DNA of 64,000 nucleotides, taken from the NCBI GenBank assembly GCA_965200435.1, contig OZ241337.1, positions 2,232,001 through 2,296,000 on the forward strand, given 5' to 3'. Below, piece after piece: positions 1 through 9,144 of this stretch (its first letter is position 1; every line of letters begins with the position of its first letter). The translations under genes and the position numbers were made by a program. The notes under the pieces were generated by a model. It saw only the letters and a list, made by a program, of their open reading frames with translations, searched no databases and was not told where the DNA came from. The DNA comes from Bin75 sp965200435. Lineage in GTDB: Bacteria; Nitrospirota; Nitrospiria; Nitrospirales; UBA8639.

Positions 1-747
1 CTGACCACCAATGGCATTTTATTGGATGAGCAAGCCGAATCACTCCGTGACGCCGGCCTGCATCGTATCACGGTCAGCCTCGACACCCTGAAGCCCGACA
101 AGTTTCGCAGCCTGACCAAACGTGATTCCTTTGATCGCGTCTTGCGAGGCATTGCACACGTCAAGACGGCCGGATTGACCGGACTCAAAATCGATACCGT
201 CGCGATCAAAGGGTTCAATGACGATGAACTCGTCGAGTTGATCGAATATGGCAAAAGCGTCGAGGCGGAAGTCCGGTTTATCGAGTACATGGACGTGGGC
301 GGCGCGAACGATTGGGGCATGGAGAAAGTCTTCTCACAAGCCGAGATTTTGCAGAGCCTCGGGCAGGCGTATGGTCCAATTGAGCCCGTTCGGGAAAACA
401 GTTCGGCGCCGGCCCGGCGGTTTCGATTACCCGACGGGACCATCTTCGGCATTATTCCCTCCACGACCACGCCGTTTTGTGCCACGTGCGACCGGAGCCG
501 GTTGACGGCGGACGGCATGTGGTACCTGTGTCTCTATGCCAGGCAGGGCCTGGATTTGCGGGAACCGCTTCGGATGAACGACGACGAGACCGTGCGGGCC
601 CGTATTCGTTCGGGATGGCAGCAGCGGATCGACCGTGGCGCCGAAGAACGTAAAGCGCTGGAGTTTTCAAGCGGTCGTGGTCAATTTATTCAGATCGAAG
701 AGCTTCGTCAGGACCCGCATTTGGAAATGCACGCGCGCGGCGGCTGA
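1..747 (+). CDS. moaA: GTP 3',8-cyclase MoaA, C-terminal part
   Basis: Radical-SAM enzyme that starts molybdenum cofactor synthesis by converting GTP to 3',8-cyclo-GTP. The reading frame is already open at base 1 (LTTNGILL...), so the N-terminal SAM-cluster half lies outside the window. What is visible includes the second [4Fe-4S] site as C-x2-C-x13-C (CATCDRSRL...CLY, around base 478-535), which binds GTP in MoaA, and a C-terminal Gly-Gly (HARGG), which is conserved and needed in this family. About 248 residues are present of the usual 320-340. The next gene, accD, follows after 48 bases on the same strand. Family assignment is secure; only the missing N-terminus limits it. Confidence 0.95.
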   Translation: MTTNGILLDEQAESLRDAGLHRITVSLDTLKPDKFRSLTKRDSFDRVLRGIAHVKTAGLTGLKIDTVAIKGFNDDELVELIEYGKSVEAEVRFIEYMDVGGANDWGMEKVFSQAEILQSLGQAYGPIEPVRENSSAPARRFRLPDGTIFGIIPSTTTPFCATCDRSRLTADGMWYLCLYARQGLDLREPLRMNDDETVRARIRSGWQQRIDRGAEERKALEFSSGRGQFIQIEELRQDPHLEMHARGG

Positions 748-795
748 CGGTCCCGCCGCCGGTTGTATTGGGCTCTTTCTGAGGAACGCGTCCGG

Positions 796-1641
796 ATGGG
801 TTGGTTTAAGAAGAGCTTGTCGGCAGAGCGGGAGAAGGGCAAGCTGAATATTGTCGAAGGCATGTGGATCAAATGCGCCGCTTGCCGTGCCATCGTCTAT
901 CGGAAAGAAGTCGAGCAGAATTTCAAACTGTGTCCGAAGTGCGGGTATCACTTTCCTCTCTCCGTTCCGGAACGGATCGAACTCATACTTGACCGTGACA
1001 GTTTCCGGGAATGGGATGACGAATTGTCTCCCGGCGATCCCCTGGCCTTTGTCGATACGCAACCCTATCCCGAACGCATCGAGACCTATCAGCAGAAAAC
1101 CGGCAGGCGCGATGCCATCGTCACGGGAGAAGGGACGCTCCAGACCCGCCCGGTCGTCGTGGGGATCTTTGACTTTGGATTCATGGGAGGCAGCATGGGT
1201 TCCGTCGTGGGAGAAAAGATTTGTCGTGCCGCCGATCGGGCCATAGAGGGTCACAAGCCATTCTTCCTCGTGACCGCATCGGGTGGGGCGAGAATGCAGG
1301 AAGGCATCCTCTCGCTCATGCAAATGGCAAGGACTTCGGCGGCCATGGCCCGGTTGCATGAAGCCGGGGTACCGTTCATTTCTCTCCTGACGGATCCGAC
1401 TTTCGGCGGGGTCACCGCCAGCGTGGCGATGTTAGGCGATGTGATTCTGGCTGAACCGAAAGCGTTGATCGGGTTCGCGGGACCGCGCGTCATTGAACAA
1501 ACCATCAAGCAGCGATTGCCGGAGGGGTTCCAGCGAGCGGAATTTCTACTCGAACACGGGATGATTGACGCCATTGTGAGCCGGCCTCGTCTTCGGGAGA
1601 CGCTCCACACGGTTTTACGGCACCTGAGTGCCAATGCCTAA
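796..1641 (+). CDS. accD: Acetyl-CoA carboxylase carboxyltransferase subunit beta
   Basis: Beta subunit of the carboxyltransferase half of acetyl-CoA carboxylase, making malonyl-CoA for fatty acid synthesis; it acts with AccA, not in this window. The start ATG at 796 gives the typical MGWFKK opening; an upstream ATG at 763 in frame adds 11 residues unlike the family. A four-cysteine zinc ribbon (CAAC ... CPKC, residues ~27-49) is followed by the crotonase-like carboxyltransferase domain with the conserved GGSMGS, ASGGARMQEG and FAGPRVIEQT segments. Length 281 aa, normal. A 182-base gap separates it from folC, an arrangement (accD-folC) common in many bacteria. Confidence 0.96.
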   Translation: MGWFKKSLSAEREKGKLNIVEGMWIKCAACRAIVYRKEVEQNFKLCPKCGYHFPLSVPERIELILDRDSFREWDDELSPGDPLAFVDTQPYPERIETYQQKTGRRDAIVTGEGTLQTRPVVVGIFDFGFMGGSMGSVVGEKICRAADRAIEGHKPFFLVTASGGARMQEGILSLMQMARTSAAMARLHEAGVPFISLLTDPTFGGVTASVAMLGDVILAEPKALIGFAGPRVIEQTIKQRLPEGFQRAEFLLEHGMIDAIVSRPRLRETLHTVLRHLSANA

Positions 1642-1823
1642 ACAGAAACAGGATGTTGACCGACCGCCGTTCTGTTGTCATGCTGGTTTGCCGCCGCCAC
1701 GTCAAGAGATGAAAAGACGATGCCGCAGAACCATTGTTGTATCGAGCCTCTCCTTTCGTCATCCTCGATTTGTCTAACGATGAACAGGCTCAGGCGTTGG
1801 TAGGCGAATCGTAGGGATCGTTA

Positions 1824-3125
1824 ATGAAGTGTGCCTACGAAGCCGTACGAAAACGTCTCTACAGATTGCAGCGATTCGGAATTCACCTGGGGCTTGACAC
1901 GATTTCCTCGTTGTTGTCGGAAATCGGAAATCCTCAGCGGCGTTTTCCTGTCTTGCACGTTGCCGGAACCAACGGCAAGGGATCCGTGGCGGCCATCACG
2001 GCTTCGGTTCTGCAAGCCGCCGGAATCCGCGTTGGGTTGTATACGTCCCCCCATCTTCTTGATTTTTGTGAACGTATCCAGGTTCAAGGCAGGTGCATCC
2101 CCGAACGTCGAGTCGTCGAACTCTTCGACGGCATCCGAGCCCTGCCTGCCTTTGCCACGTCGCCGACGTTTTTTGAAGTGGCCACCGCCATGGCCTTTCA
2201 GTATTTTGCCGAAGAACGGGTGGACATCGCCGTACTGGAAGTGGGGTTGGGAGGGAGATGCGACGCGACGAACGTGTGCCGGTCGATCGGAACGGTCATT
2301 ACCAACATTTCGTTCGATCATGAAGAACACTTGGGTTCTTCCCTGGAGGCGATTGCGTTTGAGAAGGCGGGGATTCTGAAACGGAACGTTCCACTTGTCA
2401 TGGGGCCGGTAGCCCAATCCGTAGACGGCGTCCTGCAGGAACAGGCGAGACACAAACATGTCCGGACGTTCAAATTCGGCAGCGAGTTTTTGAGTGTCTC
2501 CCATCCGTCAGGGACGTTTGATTTCGTCGGCATGCATCGAAACTACGCGAATCTTCGTTGCGCCCTGGAAGGCGAGCATCAGACCGTCAATGCCGCCTGT
2601 GCCTTAGCCGTCCTTGAAGCCAGTGTGATGCCCGACACCCGGATTTCCGAGCAGGCGATCAGACAGGGCCTGGAGCAGGTTTCCTGGCCGGGTCGGCTCG
2701 AACAACTTCAGCGGCGTCCTTTGACCCTCTGCGACGGAGCCCACAACCCGGCTGCGGCAGAATGTCTGAAGAGCTTTTTGCAACGGACGCTGTCCGAACA
2801 CCCGGCGCGTCGTCTCATTTTGGTGGTCGGGATGATGAAGAACAAGAACATTCCCGTCTTTTTACACACGTTGGTTCCGCTGGCCGACGCGGTGATTTTG
2901 ACCCGAGTCAATTCGCCCCGGGCCGCCACCGTGGGCGCCTTGAAAGAGGCCTTGCCGGGCATTGACCGTCCGTTGTATGAGTGTGACTCGCCCGGACCGG
3001 CCATGGACTTGGCCACGGGCCTGGCGAGTGAAAACGATCTGATCTGTATCACGGGGTCATTGTTTCTTGTCGGGCACGTGAAAAGCCTCATGATGGGAAC
3101 GACCTATGAACCTGTTCTGGGATAA
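1824..3125 (+). CDS. folC: Folylpolyglutamate synthase / dihydrofolate synthase FolC
   Basis: Mur-ligase-family ATP-dependent enzyme that adds glutamate to dihydropteroate and to reduced folates. The N-terminal part has the P-loop VAGTNGKGSVAA (residues ~48-59), then TSPHL, the family signature (VLEVGLGGRCDATN) and the central HxxHLG region; the C-terminal Mur-ligase domain carries CDGAHNPAA. 433 aa, normal length. Start ATG 1824 has a GGGAT-type site just upstream. The 3' end overlaps lptD by 20 bases, which suggests translational coupling although the two functions are unrelated. Whether it has both synthase activities cannot be read from sequence alone. Confidence 0.95.
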   Translation: MKCAYEAVRKRLYRLQRFGIHLGLDTISSLLSEIGNPQRRFPVLHVAGTNGKGSVAAITASVLQAAGIRVGLYTSPHLLDFCERIQVQGRCIPERRVVELFDGIRALPAFATSPTFFEVATAMAFQYFAEERVDIAVLEVGLGGRCDATNVCRSIGTVITNISFDHEEHLGSSLEAIAFEKAGILKRNVPLVMGPVAQSVDGVLQEQARHKHVRTFKFGSEFLSVSHPSGTFDFVGMHRNYANLRCALEGEHQTVNAACALAVLEASVMPDTRISEQAIRQGLEQVSWPGRLEQLQRRPLTLCDGAHNPAAAECLKSFLQRTLSEHPARRLILVVGMMKNKNIPVFLHTLVPLADAVILTRVNSPRAATVGALKEALPGIDRPLYECDSPGPAMDLATGLASENDLICITGSLFLVGHVKSLMMGTTYEPVLG

Positions 3126-5385
3126 TCGAGGGCCTTCACGTTGCACCAGGCCGGTCAACGGCGTTGGTTGGCTGGTGGCCGTCCAGATTGTCTTGACAAC
3201 CGCAAGCGCGGTCCCCGCATTCCCCCAGTCTCCCGTGTCAGAGCCGGCCAGACCGGAAGAGGGTTCTCCTCTTTCTGTGACGGCGGAACGAACCGAGTTC
3301 GATCACGTGACGGAAGAAGTCAAAGCTGTTGGTTCGGTGGTGGCGACGCAGGGTGCCGTTCGGTTGACCGCCGACCAAGCTGTCCTCCATAAGCTGTCCG
3401 GTCGCTTGACGGCGACGGGTCACGTTCACTTGAAGGACGAGGTGACGGACGTATGGGCAGAAGAACTGACCATCAACGTGAATACGGAGTCCGCACTCAT
3501 CGTCAATGGAAAACTGTTTCTGAAAGAGCCGGGTACGTGGCTCAAAGGCCGTCTCCTGCAACGGTTTTCCGAAACACGGTATCGCGTGAAGGACGGCACG
3601 TTTACCAATTGCGAAGCGGATGACGGGCAAATCCCCGATTGGAGTTTTTCGTTTCAGGACGTGGACGTCGAACAAGGCGATAGCGTCTTCGCCAAGAACG
3701 TCTGGCTGAACGTCCGCAATCAACCGGTTCTTCCGATTCCCGTGTTGCGCTATCCGATGCCGGACGCCAGAAGAACCGGATTCCTGGTGCCGACGGTCGG
3801 GTTCGATAACGTGTTGGGCGTGCAATATCGGCAAGGGTTCTATTGGGCGATTTCTCCCAGTCAGGATCTGACGGTCGCACCACAAATTTTATCCAAACGG
3901 GGACAGGGTGGGGACGTGGCGTATCGCTACGTCCTGAACCGGCGTTCGCGGGGGCAATGGTTACTGAATGCGTTTCATGATACCCAGGCGGATCAGGCTC
4001 GAGCGCAAGTCACGGGGGCCCACGTTCATCAACTGCATGACGATCTTCTGATTCAGGCCAATGTCAACTATGCAACCGACCGGACACTCATCCGTGATCT
4101 GAGTGCATCCGGAATTTCTCGGGCGCTGCCCAGCCAGGAATCCGTGCTGAACGTGACGCGTCGTTTGCCGGGAGGCGCGGCGTATCTCAGAGCCCAATAT
4201 TTACAGCCACTGGACTCCGGAGGCCGGGAGACGTTTCAACGGTTGCCGGAGATCGGACACCGGTACGGGCGTCAATTGACCGTCGGCGCAGAGACGTTCA
4301 GTCTCGATTTTGGCTTGGACTCGACGTTCGTGCACTTTGCTCGCGAGGAAGGGTTCAGCGTCAGCCGTTTCGACGTCATGCCGGCTCTCACCGTCCAGAG
4401 AGTGCATCTTGGGCACATGATCGGCCTTCGTCCGCAATTCAAAATCAGAGAGGTGCTCTACTCCCGTGGACAGGTTCAGGAGAGCGCTCGCGACCGCGCG
4501 ACGTTTTGGGCAGGCGTGGAGGCGGTTTCGCACGTGTCGCGTCGCTTTCAAATCGGCTCAAGTCATCGCCTGCGTCACACGATTGAGCCGCGAGTGTTCT
4601 ACGAATACGTGCCGGCTTCCAGGCAGTCCGATCTCCCGCAGATTGATGCCACAGACAATCTTCTGAAGAAGCACTTGATGACCTACTCCCTGAGAACCCG
4701 GTTGCAGGATGAGTGGAGCGGTAAACGGGCGACAACGTTGGTGGATGTGATGATCGCACAAAGTTACCATCTCGGCGCGGTCCCCGGCGCGGCGAATACC
4801 TTTTCCGATGTGTGGGGAAGGGCGACGTTCGACCTTCCCGTGACGCAATTGCCGGAATCGTTGAGTCGAGTCAGCCTGGGTCTTGATACGTTCTATGATC
4901 CGGTTGACGCTGAAGTGACACAATTCAATTCAGACCTCACGGTACAGGCTCACCAACAGGCATACGTGCAATTGGGGCACCGCTATGCGCGATCGGGGCT
5001 GATCCCTCGCCGGGGTGATATCTGGAATCCGGTGTCTTTTAATGAAGTGTTGGCCGCTCAATCGGACATTAACTTTTTTACGGCGGGTGGGGCCGTCCGT
5101 CTGCCGTTGGGGTGGACGGTGGGGACCAAGGCCTACCATGATTTTGTCACGGGCCGGACTCCTGAATGGGACGTCGTGGGACTCTATCAAAACGCCTGCA
5201 AATGTTGGTCGCTTGGGCTGTATTACATTCGTCTGTCGGGAGGGAACGGCCTTCCCGAACGCAACCAGTTCAATTTTGTCCTCACGTTACGCGGGCTGGG
5301 CGCCACGACAGGATTAGGCACTCAAATCCTCAGGAACATTTTAGCCCCTCTTCTTCAGGATGAGCCCGGTATGCCGTGGTCCTGA
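3106..5385 (+). CDS. lptD: LPS-assembly protein LptD
   Basis: Outer-membrane beta-barrel that, with the lipoprotein LptE, inserts lipopolysaccharide into the outer leaflet. After an N-terminal hydrophobic signal segment (residues ~22-40) comes an OstA/LptA-like jellyroll (SVTAERTEFDHVTEEV..., ~57-165) and then a long barrel region with the LptD signature around RRTGFLVPTVGF. Cysteines fit the known disulfide architecture: one in FTNCEADD and a close pair CKC near the C-terminus (ACKCWSLGLYY). 759 aa, normal. It overlaps folC by 20 bases. It fits functionally with the lipid A operon 8 kb downstream, though it is transcribed separately. Confidence 0.93.
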   Translation: MNLFWDNRGPSRCTRPVNGVGWLVAVQIVLTTASAVPAFPQSPVSEPARPEEGSPLSVTAERTEFDHVTEEVKAVGSVVATQGAVRLTADQAVLHKLSGRLTATGHVHLKDEVTDVWAEELTINVNTESALIVNGKLFLKEPGTWLKGRLLQRFSETRYRVKDGTFTNCEADDGQIPDWSFSFQDVDVEQGDSVFAKNVWLNVRNQPVLPIPVLRYPMPDARRTGFLVPTVGFDNVLGVQYRQGFYWAISPSQDLTVAPQILSKRGQGGDVAYRYVLNRRSRGQWLLNAFHDTQADQARAQVTGAHVHQLHDDLLIQANVNYATDRTLIRDLSASGISRALPSQESVLNVTRRLPGGAAYLRAQYLQPLDSGGRETFQRLPEIGHRYGRQLTVGAETFSLDFGLDSTFVHFAREEGFSVSRFDVMPALTVQRVHLGHMIGLRPQFKIREVLYSRGQVQESARDRATFWAGVEAVSHVSRRFQIGSSHRLRHTIEPRVFYEYVPASRQSDLPQIDATDNLLKKHLMTYSLRTRLQDEWSGKRATTLVDVMIAQSYHLGAVPGAANTFSDVWGRATFDLPVTQLPESLSRVSLGLDTFYDPVDAEVTQFNSDLTVQAHQQAYVQLGHRYARSGLIPRRGDIWNPVSFNEVLAAQSDINFFTAGGAVRLPLGWTVGTKAYHDFVTGRTPEWDVVGLYQNACKCWSLGLYYIRLSGGNGLPERNQFNFVLTLRGLGATTGLGTQILRNILAPLLQDEPGMPWS

Positions 5386-5408
5386 CCGGGTCCCCGGTTC
5401 CCTGATCA

Positions 5409-6791
5409 TCACCGGCCGTGAAGCACCCGTTCGACCGCGGTCGCCAATGCGGCATCCGCGAGATGATCTTCGGCGAAAATCCGAAGCTGGACGATCTGCG
5501 AAGGCAAAAATTCCGACAATTCCTGTAGTTTTTCTTTCTCAACGGACTGGGTGGCCGGGTCGTACAGATAAAACTGAAACTGACCCATGTTGAGAATATT
5601 GAAGGGCCGCGTATCCTTGCTGGCCATGTCCACGCGAAACGTCAATCCCCGCAATCGACGGGGCAAGTGTTGGCGAATACGGGATTCAAGCCTGGCGGGT
5701 GTCGTCACCGGTCCTCGCGGGCGGCAGTCCCGGGTCGTCAGCACTGTACTGTAGGCCGTTTTCCATTTGACTTGCCGTCCCAATACGCGAGCCCATTCTT
5801 TCCCGATCCGCTGTTTCCTGCGATTCGAGGACGACTCCCACGTCCGGACCGTTTCCAGAAGCGACCAATCCGTCAGTCCAAGATATTGCTGCAGGTGTTG
5901 CAGAGGATTATGGGGGAAAATACAGTCCATGGTGTCGCGGAAAATCTCCCGGAGGTGCAGGTCGATGGCTCGTGACGTGCGGTGGAAATACACGTTGGCA
6001 TAGAGATACAGTCTGGCGTTCAGGAACATCTGGAGGGCCGGCAAACCGTTCTTATGAATGGTCAATCCCTTGGGGGTCATCAACGTATAGTGCATCAGTC
6101 GGGGAATATCCACCGGTCCGATCGCGACGCCGCACATGTAGGAATCGCGCAGAACATAATCGAAGTTGTCCGCCGTGAACAGTCCTCCGATTAACGGCTG
6201 AAGAAGCCGAAGCCACCGGGGATGGGAGCGACTGCGCTTCCTGGGATCTTTCAAAATCAGAAAGGCCACGTACTCGGGATCCAGCGTTTCATGGTCTGCA
6301 AACGTTCCTGACGGACTCCGCCGCACTCGCTTGATCACAGGACCGACTTCATGACGAATAATGGCCTGACTCACGTGTTCGTGTGACAACCCGTATTGCT
6401 GAAGAAAATGGTGATCGAAAAAATGACAAAAAGGACCATGTCCCACGTCGTGGAGCAAGGCGGCAATCCTGAGTAAGGCCTCGACGTACGGGAGCGAGGG
6501 AACGTCACGAACCGTTTCGGCCAGGGTCGGATACACGTGTTTTGCATATTGTCCGGCAAGATGCATGGCTCCCAGGGAATGCTGAAACCGGCTGTGCTCC
6601 GCGGCAGGGTAGACCCATCGGGCGCTCTGCAATTGATAAATGTACCGAAGACGTTGGAGCCAGGGAGAGTCGATGAGATCTTGTTCAGTCGTTTCGCCGG
6701 AGTCCGGTGAAGAATGGGGAACCGTAAATTGAATGTAGTGATGGATGGGATCGGCGATAAGGGACACGTTGTGAGGTACGGGTTGGGCCAT
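5409..6791 (-). CDS. HD-superfamily phosphohydrolase (dNTPase/SAMHD1-like, COG1078 type)
   Basis: Predicted metal-dependent phosphohydrolase. The N-terminus resembles the COG1078 family: a conserved xSPWLQRLRYIYQL, then RFQHSLG with the first metal-binding His, LLHDVGHGPFCHFFDHHF with the HD doublet, and NFDYVLRDS with the late Asp (around residues 70-230). The C-terminal half is less conserved. 460 aa. Members of this family hydrolyse (d)NTPs or related phosphoesters, but the substrate here is unknown. It converges on lptD with only 23 bases between the stops, and its 5' side faces a repeat-filled gap, so it is probably monocistronic. Confidence 0.8.
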   Translation of the reverse strand: MAQPVPHNVSLIADPIHHYIQFTVPHSSPDSGETTEQDLIDSPWLQRLRYIYQLQSARWVYPAAEHSRFQHSLGAMHLAGQYAKHVYPTLAETVRDVPSLPYVEALLRIAALLHDVGHGPFCHFFDHHFLQQYGLSHEHVSQAIIRHEVGPVIKRVRRSPSGTFADHETLDPEYVAFLILKDPRKRSRSHPRWLRLLQPLIGGLFTADNFDYVLRDSYMCGVAIGPVDIPRLMHYTLMTPKGLTIHKNGLPALQMFLNARLYLYANVYFHRTSRAIDLHLREIFRDTMDCIFPHNPLQHLQQYLGLTDWSLLETVRTWESSSNRRKQRIGKEWARVLGRQVKWKTAYSTVLTTRDCRPRGPVTTPARLESRIRQHLPRRLRGLTFRVDMASKDTRPFNILNMGQFQFYLYDPATQSVEKEKLQELSEFLPSQIVQLRIFAEDHLADAALATAVERVLHGR

Positions 6792-6926
6792 GATGTCTCG
6801 CGTGGGAAGTGAAGGAGCAATCCCCTCGAGATCTTAGCGTAGCTGGGCGAAACGAACAACTGACTGGCCGGGTATCGGGGTCTGCCGGTTCGGTGCCCCC
6901 AACCTGCGGCAGTGTCTCTGCCTGTG

Positions 6927-6979
6927 TCGAGGAGTGCCAAAGTTAGACACTGACGCGATGTTTCCGCATGAGGGAACCT
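6927..6979 (-). repeat. Insertion-element end relic plus 34-bp direct repeat (copy 1)
   Basis: TCGAGGAGTGCCAAAG at 6927 matches the transposase-proximal end of the IS481-like element found intact at 45.6 and 50.4 kb. It is followed by a 34-base segment (6946-6979, GACACTGACGCGATG...) that recurs with one mismatch at 7461-7494. No partner end was seen close by, so this is a degraded fragment. Confidence 0.55.
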
Positions 6980-7115
6980 CTGATTTCGTGTGAGAGCGAG
7001 ATGCAGGGCAGGCGTCCCGGAGCGAAACCCGTAGCTTCTCAGAGAGATCGGTGAGGGGTGAGCGAGGACACCACGCCGCCATGCGCCCGATCGTGCGCGA
7101 AATCAGAGGTTCCCT
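6971..7115 (+). repeat. 145-bp palindrome-ended repeat, copy 1
   Basis: First of four copies (others at 18543, 47683, 53272). Its ends are a perfect 18-base inverted repeat (AGGGAACCTCTGATTTCG). The interior is well conserved between copies and contains GAGGACACCACGCCGCC. There is no reading frame of note and no clear target duplication, so it looks like a MITE or large REP-type element. Confidence 0.8.
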
Positions 7116-7209
7116 AGCAGTCCGTCAGCAGGCCCCCTCACCGCGTCAGCCGGCGCCGGAGGCTTGGCTTCCGCGACTCTCCTCCAGGGGAGAGTCATCA
7201 AGAAGGAGG

Positions 7210-7419
7210 CTATGGGGTCAGGTCTTTGATTTATGACCCTCACGTCCCCCTTCTCAGGGGGACGTGGCTGGGGCGTCACGGGACGCCGGGGCGGCGACCC
7301 CGACCTCTGTCGGGCTATGGGGTCAGGTCTTTGATTGATGACCCTCAATCCCCCTTCTCAGAGGGACGGGGTTGGGGCGTTACGGGACGCCGGGGCGGCG
7401 CACCCGACCGCTGGGGGCT
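7210..7419 (+). repeat. Two tandem ~105-bp units
   Basis: Two direct units begin at 7210 and 7315, each starting CTATGGGGTCAGGTCTTTGA and each containing CCCCCTTCTCAG and GGGACGCCGGGGCGGCG. They differ by scattered substitutions. No protein or RNA family was recognised. Together with the neighbouring relics they fill the 719-base gap between the HD-domain gene and the DUF2062 gene. Confidence 0.7.
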
Positions 7420-7423
7420 CCTC

Positions 7424-7494
7424 CTCCTGGTTCGAGGAGGGCCAAGGGGTGCTGAACTTGGACACTGACGCGATGTGTCCGCATGAGGGAACCT
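7424..7494 (-). repeat. Insertion-element end relic plus 34-bp direct repeat (copy 2)
   Basis: CTCCTCCTGGTTCGAGGAGGGCC... through GCTGAACTTGGAC is a degraded version of the transposase-side end of the IS481-like element (CTCCTCCTGTTTCGAGGAG...CTGAACTTATAC). It runs into the same 34-base segment as at 6946-6979. The last bases (AGGGAACCT) also equal the first bases of the 145-bp repeat. Confidence 0.55.
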
Positions 7495-7510
7495 GTGAAT
7501 GGTTCACCTT

Positions 7511-8032
7511 TCAGGGACGTCCGCGTTGCCCATGATGGGGGAAGGCGCCTCTGTTGGTCTTGTGGGGGGTGATCGGGTTGGTCGAATGGCGGGGCGTTTT
7601 CCGGTATCGGACAAGCACGAGTACCCCCAAAGGGTAAGTCAGCAGGGCTCCCAGCGTGCTTAGGGTGAACGCTCCGAGGGTAAACGGAAGAATGAAGGGC
7701 AGGATCGATTCGTATAACGTGAGGATGGAAAAACTGTTCCAGGATACGTCAGGAGTTTCCGGTATTCCCAATAAAAAAAAGCCCGTCCACATCGTTGCGC
7801 CTAAAATGGGAGCAAGCGTCCAGGGATTATTGATGAGTGTGCCGACCAGGAGAGCCGGAAAATTCAGGCGGAACGTCCACGCCAGAAACACGGCGCTGGC
7901 ACAATGCAGGCCATAGGTCGGCGTGAAGGCAATAAACACCCCCAGCGCAAACGCAACGGCCGTGCGTTGAGGCGTTTCTTCGAGGTGGAGCGCCTCAAGT
8001 ATTTTCGCGCGGATGGAATGGAGTGTTCTCAC
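7511..8032 (-). CDS. DUF2062 membrane protein
   Basis: Small membrane protein of the DUF2062 family (function unknown). Typical features: a basic N-terminus, then AVAFALGVFIAFTPTYGLH and the family hallmark LLVGTLINNPWTLAP, with three or four hydrophobic segments (residues ~25-45, 48-66, 72-92, 105-135). 173 aa, usual size. The apparent GTG start lies 14 bases after the thiL stop, so it is the third gene of a lon-thiL-DUF2062 transcription unit. No clear Shine-Dalgarno sequence was seen, so translation may depend on coupling to thiL. Confidence 0.82.
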   Translation of the reverse strand: MRTLHSIRAKILEALHLEETPQRTAVAFALGVFIAFTPTYGLHCASAVFLAWTFRLNFPALLVGTLINNPWTLAPILGATMWTGFFLLGIPETPDVSWNSFSILTLYESILPFILPFTLGAFTLSTLGALLTYPLGVLVLVRYRKTPRHSTNPITPHKTNRGAFPHHGQRGRP

Positions 8033-8046
8033 AATGAGGAAGCCGG

Positions 8047-9144
8047 TTATGGGGACGTTGACCGGCGGCTGAAGTGATCAAACCCCTTTGGGACAAGTGG
8101 TTGGTGTTGCCCGTCCGGCAACTCGAGCCGTTGCCCGAACCGTTTCGGTTTTATGGTCCCAATGCAGGAAATCGGCACCCCGGTTTGCTTGGAGACGGCT
8201 AGCACTTTCCGGTGATGTTCGATAGGAGCCGTAAACAGGAGTTCATAATCTTCCCCTCCCTGGAGCGCAAGCTCCAACGGATCCAGCTTGTTCCGCCGGG
8301 CAAAGGCACGAAGTTGAGGTGAGAGAGGAAGGTCGTCCCGCCGGATTTCGACGCCCACCCGACTGTCTTCACAGACGTGCCTCACGTCGGAAGAGAGTCC
8401 GTCGGAAAGATCGATGGCGGCGTGCGCAAGACGGCGATCGGTCAGGAGTTGCCCGACGTGAATTCGTGGGGCGGGCTGTAAGTGACGCCGGATCAGGAAT
8501 GTGTCAGCGGCCGGCGGACGGAAACGGTGAAGGTGTTTCGCATGGGTTTGCAGGATGCGGAGGCCGGCGTTGGCATCACCGAGGGTCCCGGTCACGTAAA
8601 GACGGTCCCCGATCTTGGCTGTGTGTCGGGTGAGCGCGCGATTCGTGCGAACGGATCCCACAATGGTGAGACTCAGAAAAATCTGAGACGGAGAAGAGAC
8701 GGTATCTCCCCCGATCAAGGCGACGTCATAGGGGGTACAGGCGTCCTGGAACCCTCGATAGAGATCTCGAATGGTTTCAGGCGAAATCCGGGCGGGAACG
8801 GCCATCGAGACGAGCAGGTACAATGGGGTTCCCCCCATGGCTGCGATGTCACTCAGGTTGGCGACTCCGGCGCGCCGTCCCACGTCCTTGGGGGTCTGAT
8901 AGGCCAGGTCGAAATGGCCCCCCTCAATAAAGGCGTCGGTGCTGATCAGAAGCTGCTGTCCCGGACGGGGTTTCAGAATGGCGGCGTCATCGCCAATGCT
9001 TTTGACAATCCATGGAGATGACGGAAGACACTGTCGTTTCAGTTGCCGGATGAAACCGAATTCTCCGATGGTGTGGAGCGAGTGACGCGAGGAGAGGTTG
9101 CCTGTCCATAATGACGCGGAAGGAAGACCGTTCAAGCGGTTCAC
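8047..9144 (-). CDS. thiL: Thiamine-monophosphate kinase
   Basis: Phosphorylates thiamine monophosphate to thiamine diphosphate, the active cofactor. It has the PurM/ThiL fold markers GEFGFIRQL, SIGDDAAIL, STDAFIEGGHFD, NLSDIAAMGG and GGEDYELLFT. The frame opens with a GTG at 9144 overlapping the lon stop (GTGA). This gives 365 aa, about 25 more at the N-terminus than typical ThiL, so the real start could be further in. The overlap with lon makes coupled translation likely. Confidence 0.93.
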   Translation of the reverse strand: MNRLNGLPSASLWTGNLSSRHSLHTIGEFGFIRQLKRQCLPSSPWIVKSIGDDAAILKPRPGQQLLISTDAFIEGGHFDLAYQTPKDVGRRAGVANLSDIAAMGGTPLYLLVSMAVPARISPETIRDLYRGFQDACTPYDVALIGGDTVSSPSQIFLSLTIVGSVRTNRALTRHTAKIGDRLYVTGTLGDANAGLRILQTHAKHLHRFRPPAADTFLIRRHLQPAPRIHVGQLLTDRRLAHAAIDLSDGLSSDVRHVCEDSRVGVEIRRDDLPLSPQLRAFARRNKLDPLELALQGGEDYELLFTAPIEHHRKVLAVSKQTGVPISCIGTIKPKRFGQRLELPDGQHQPLVPKGFDHFSRRSTSP

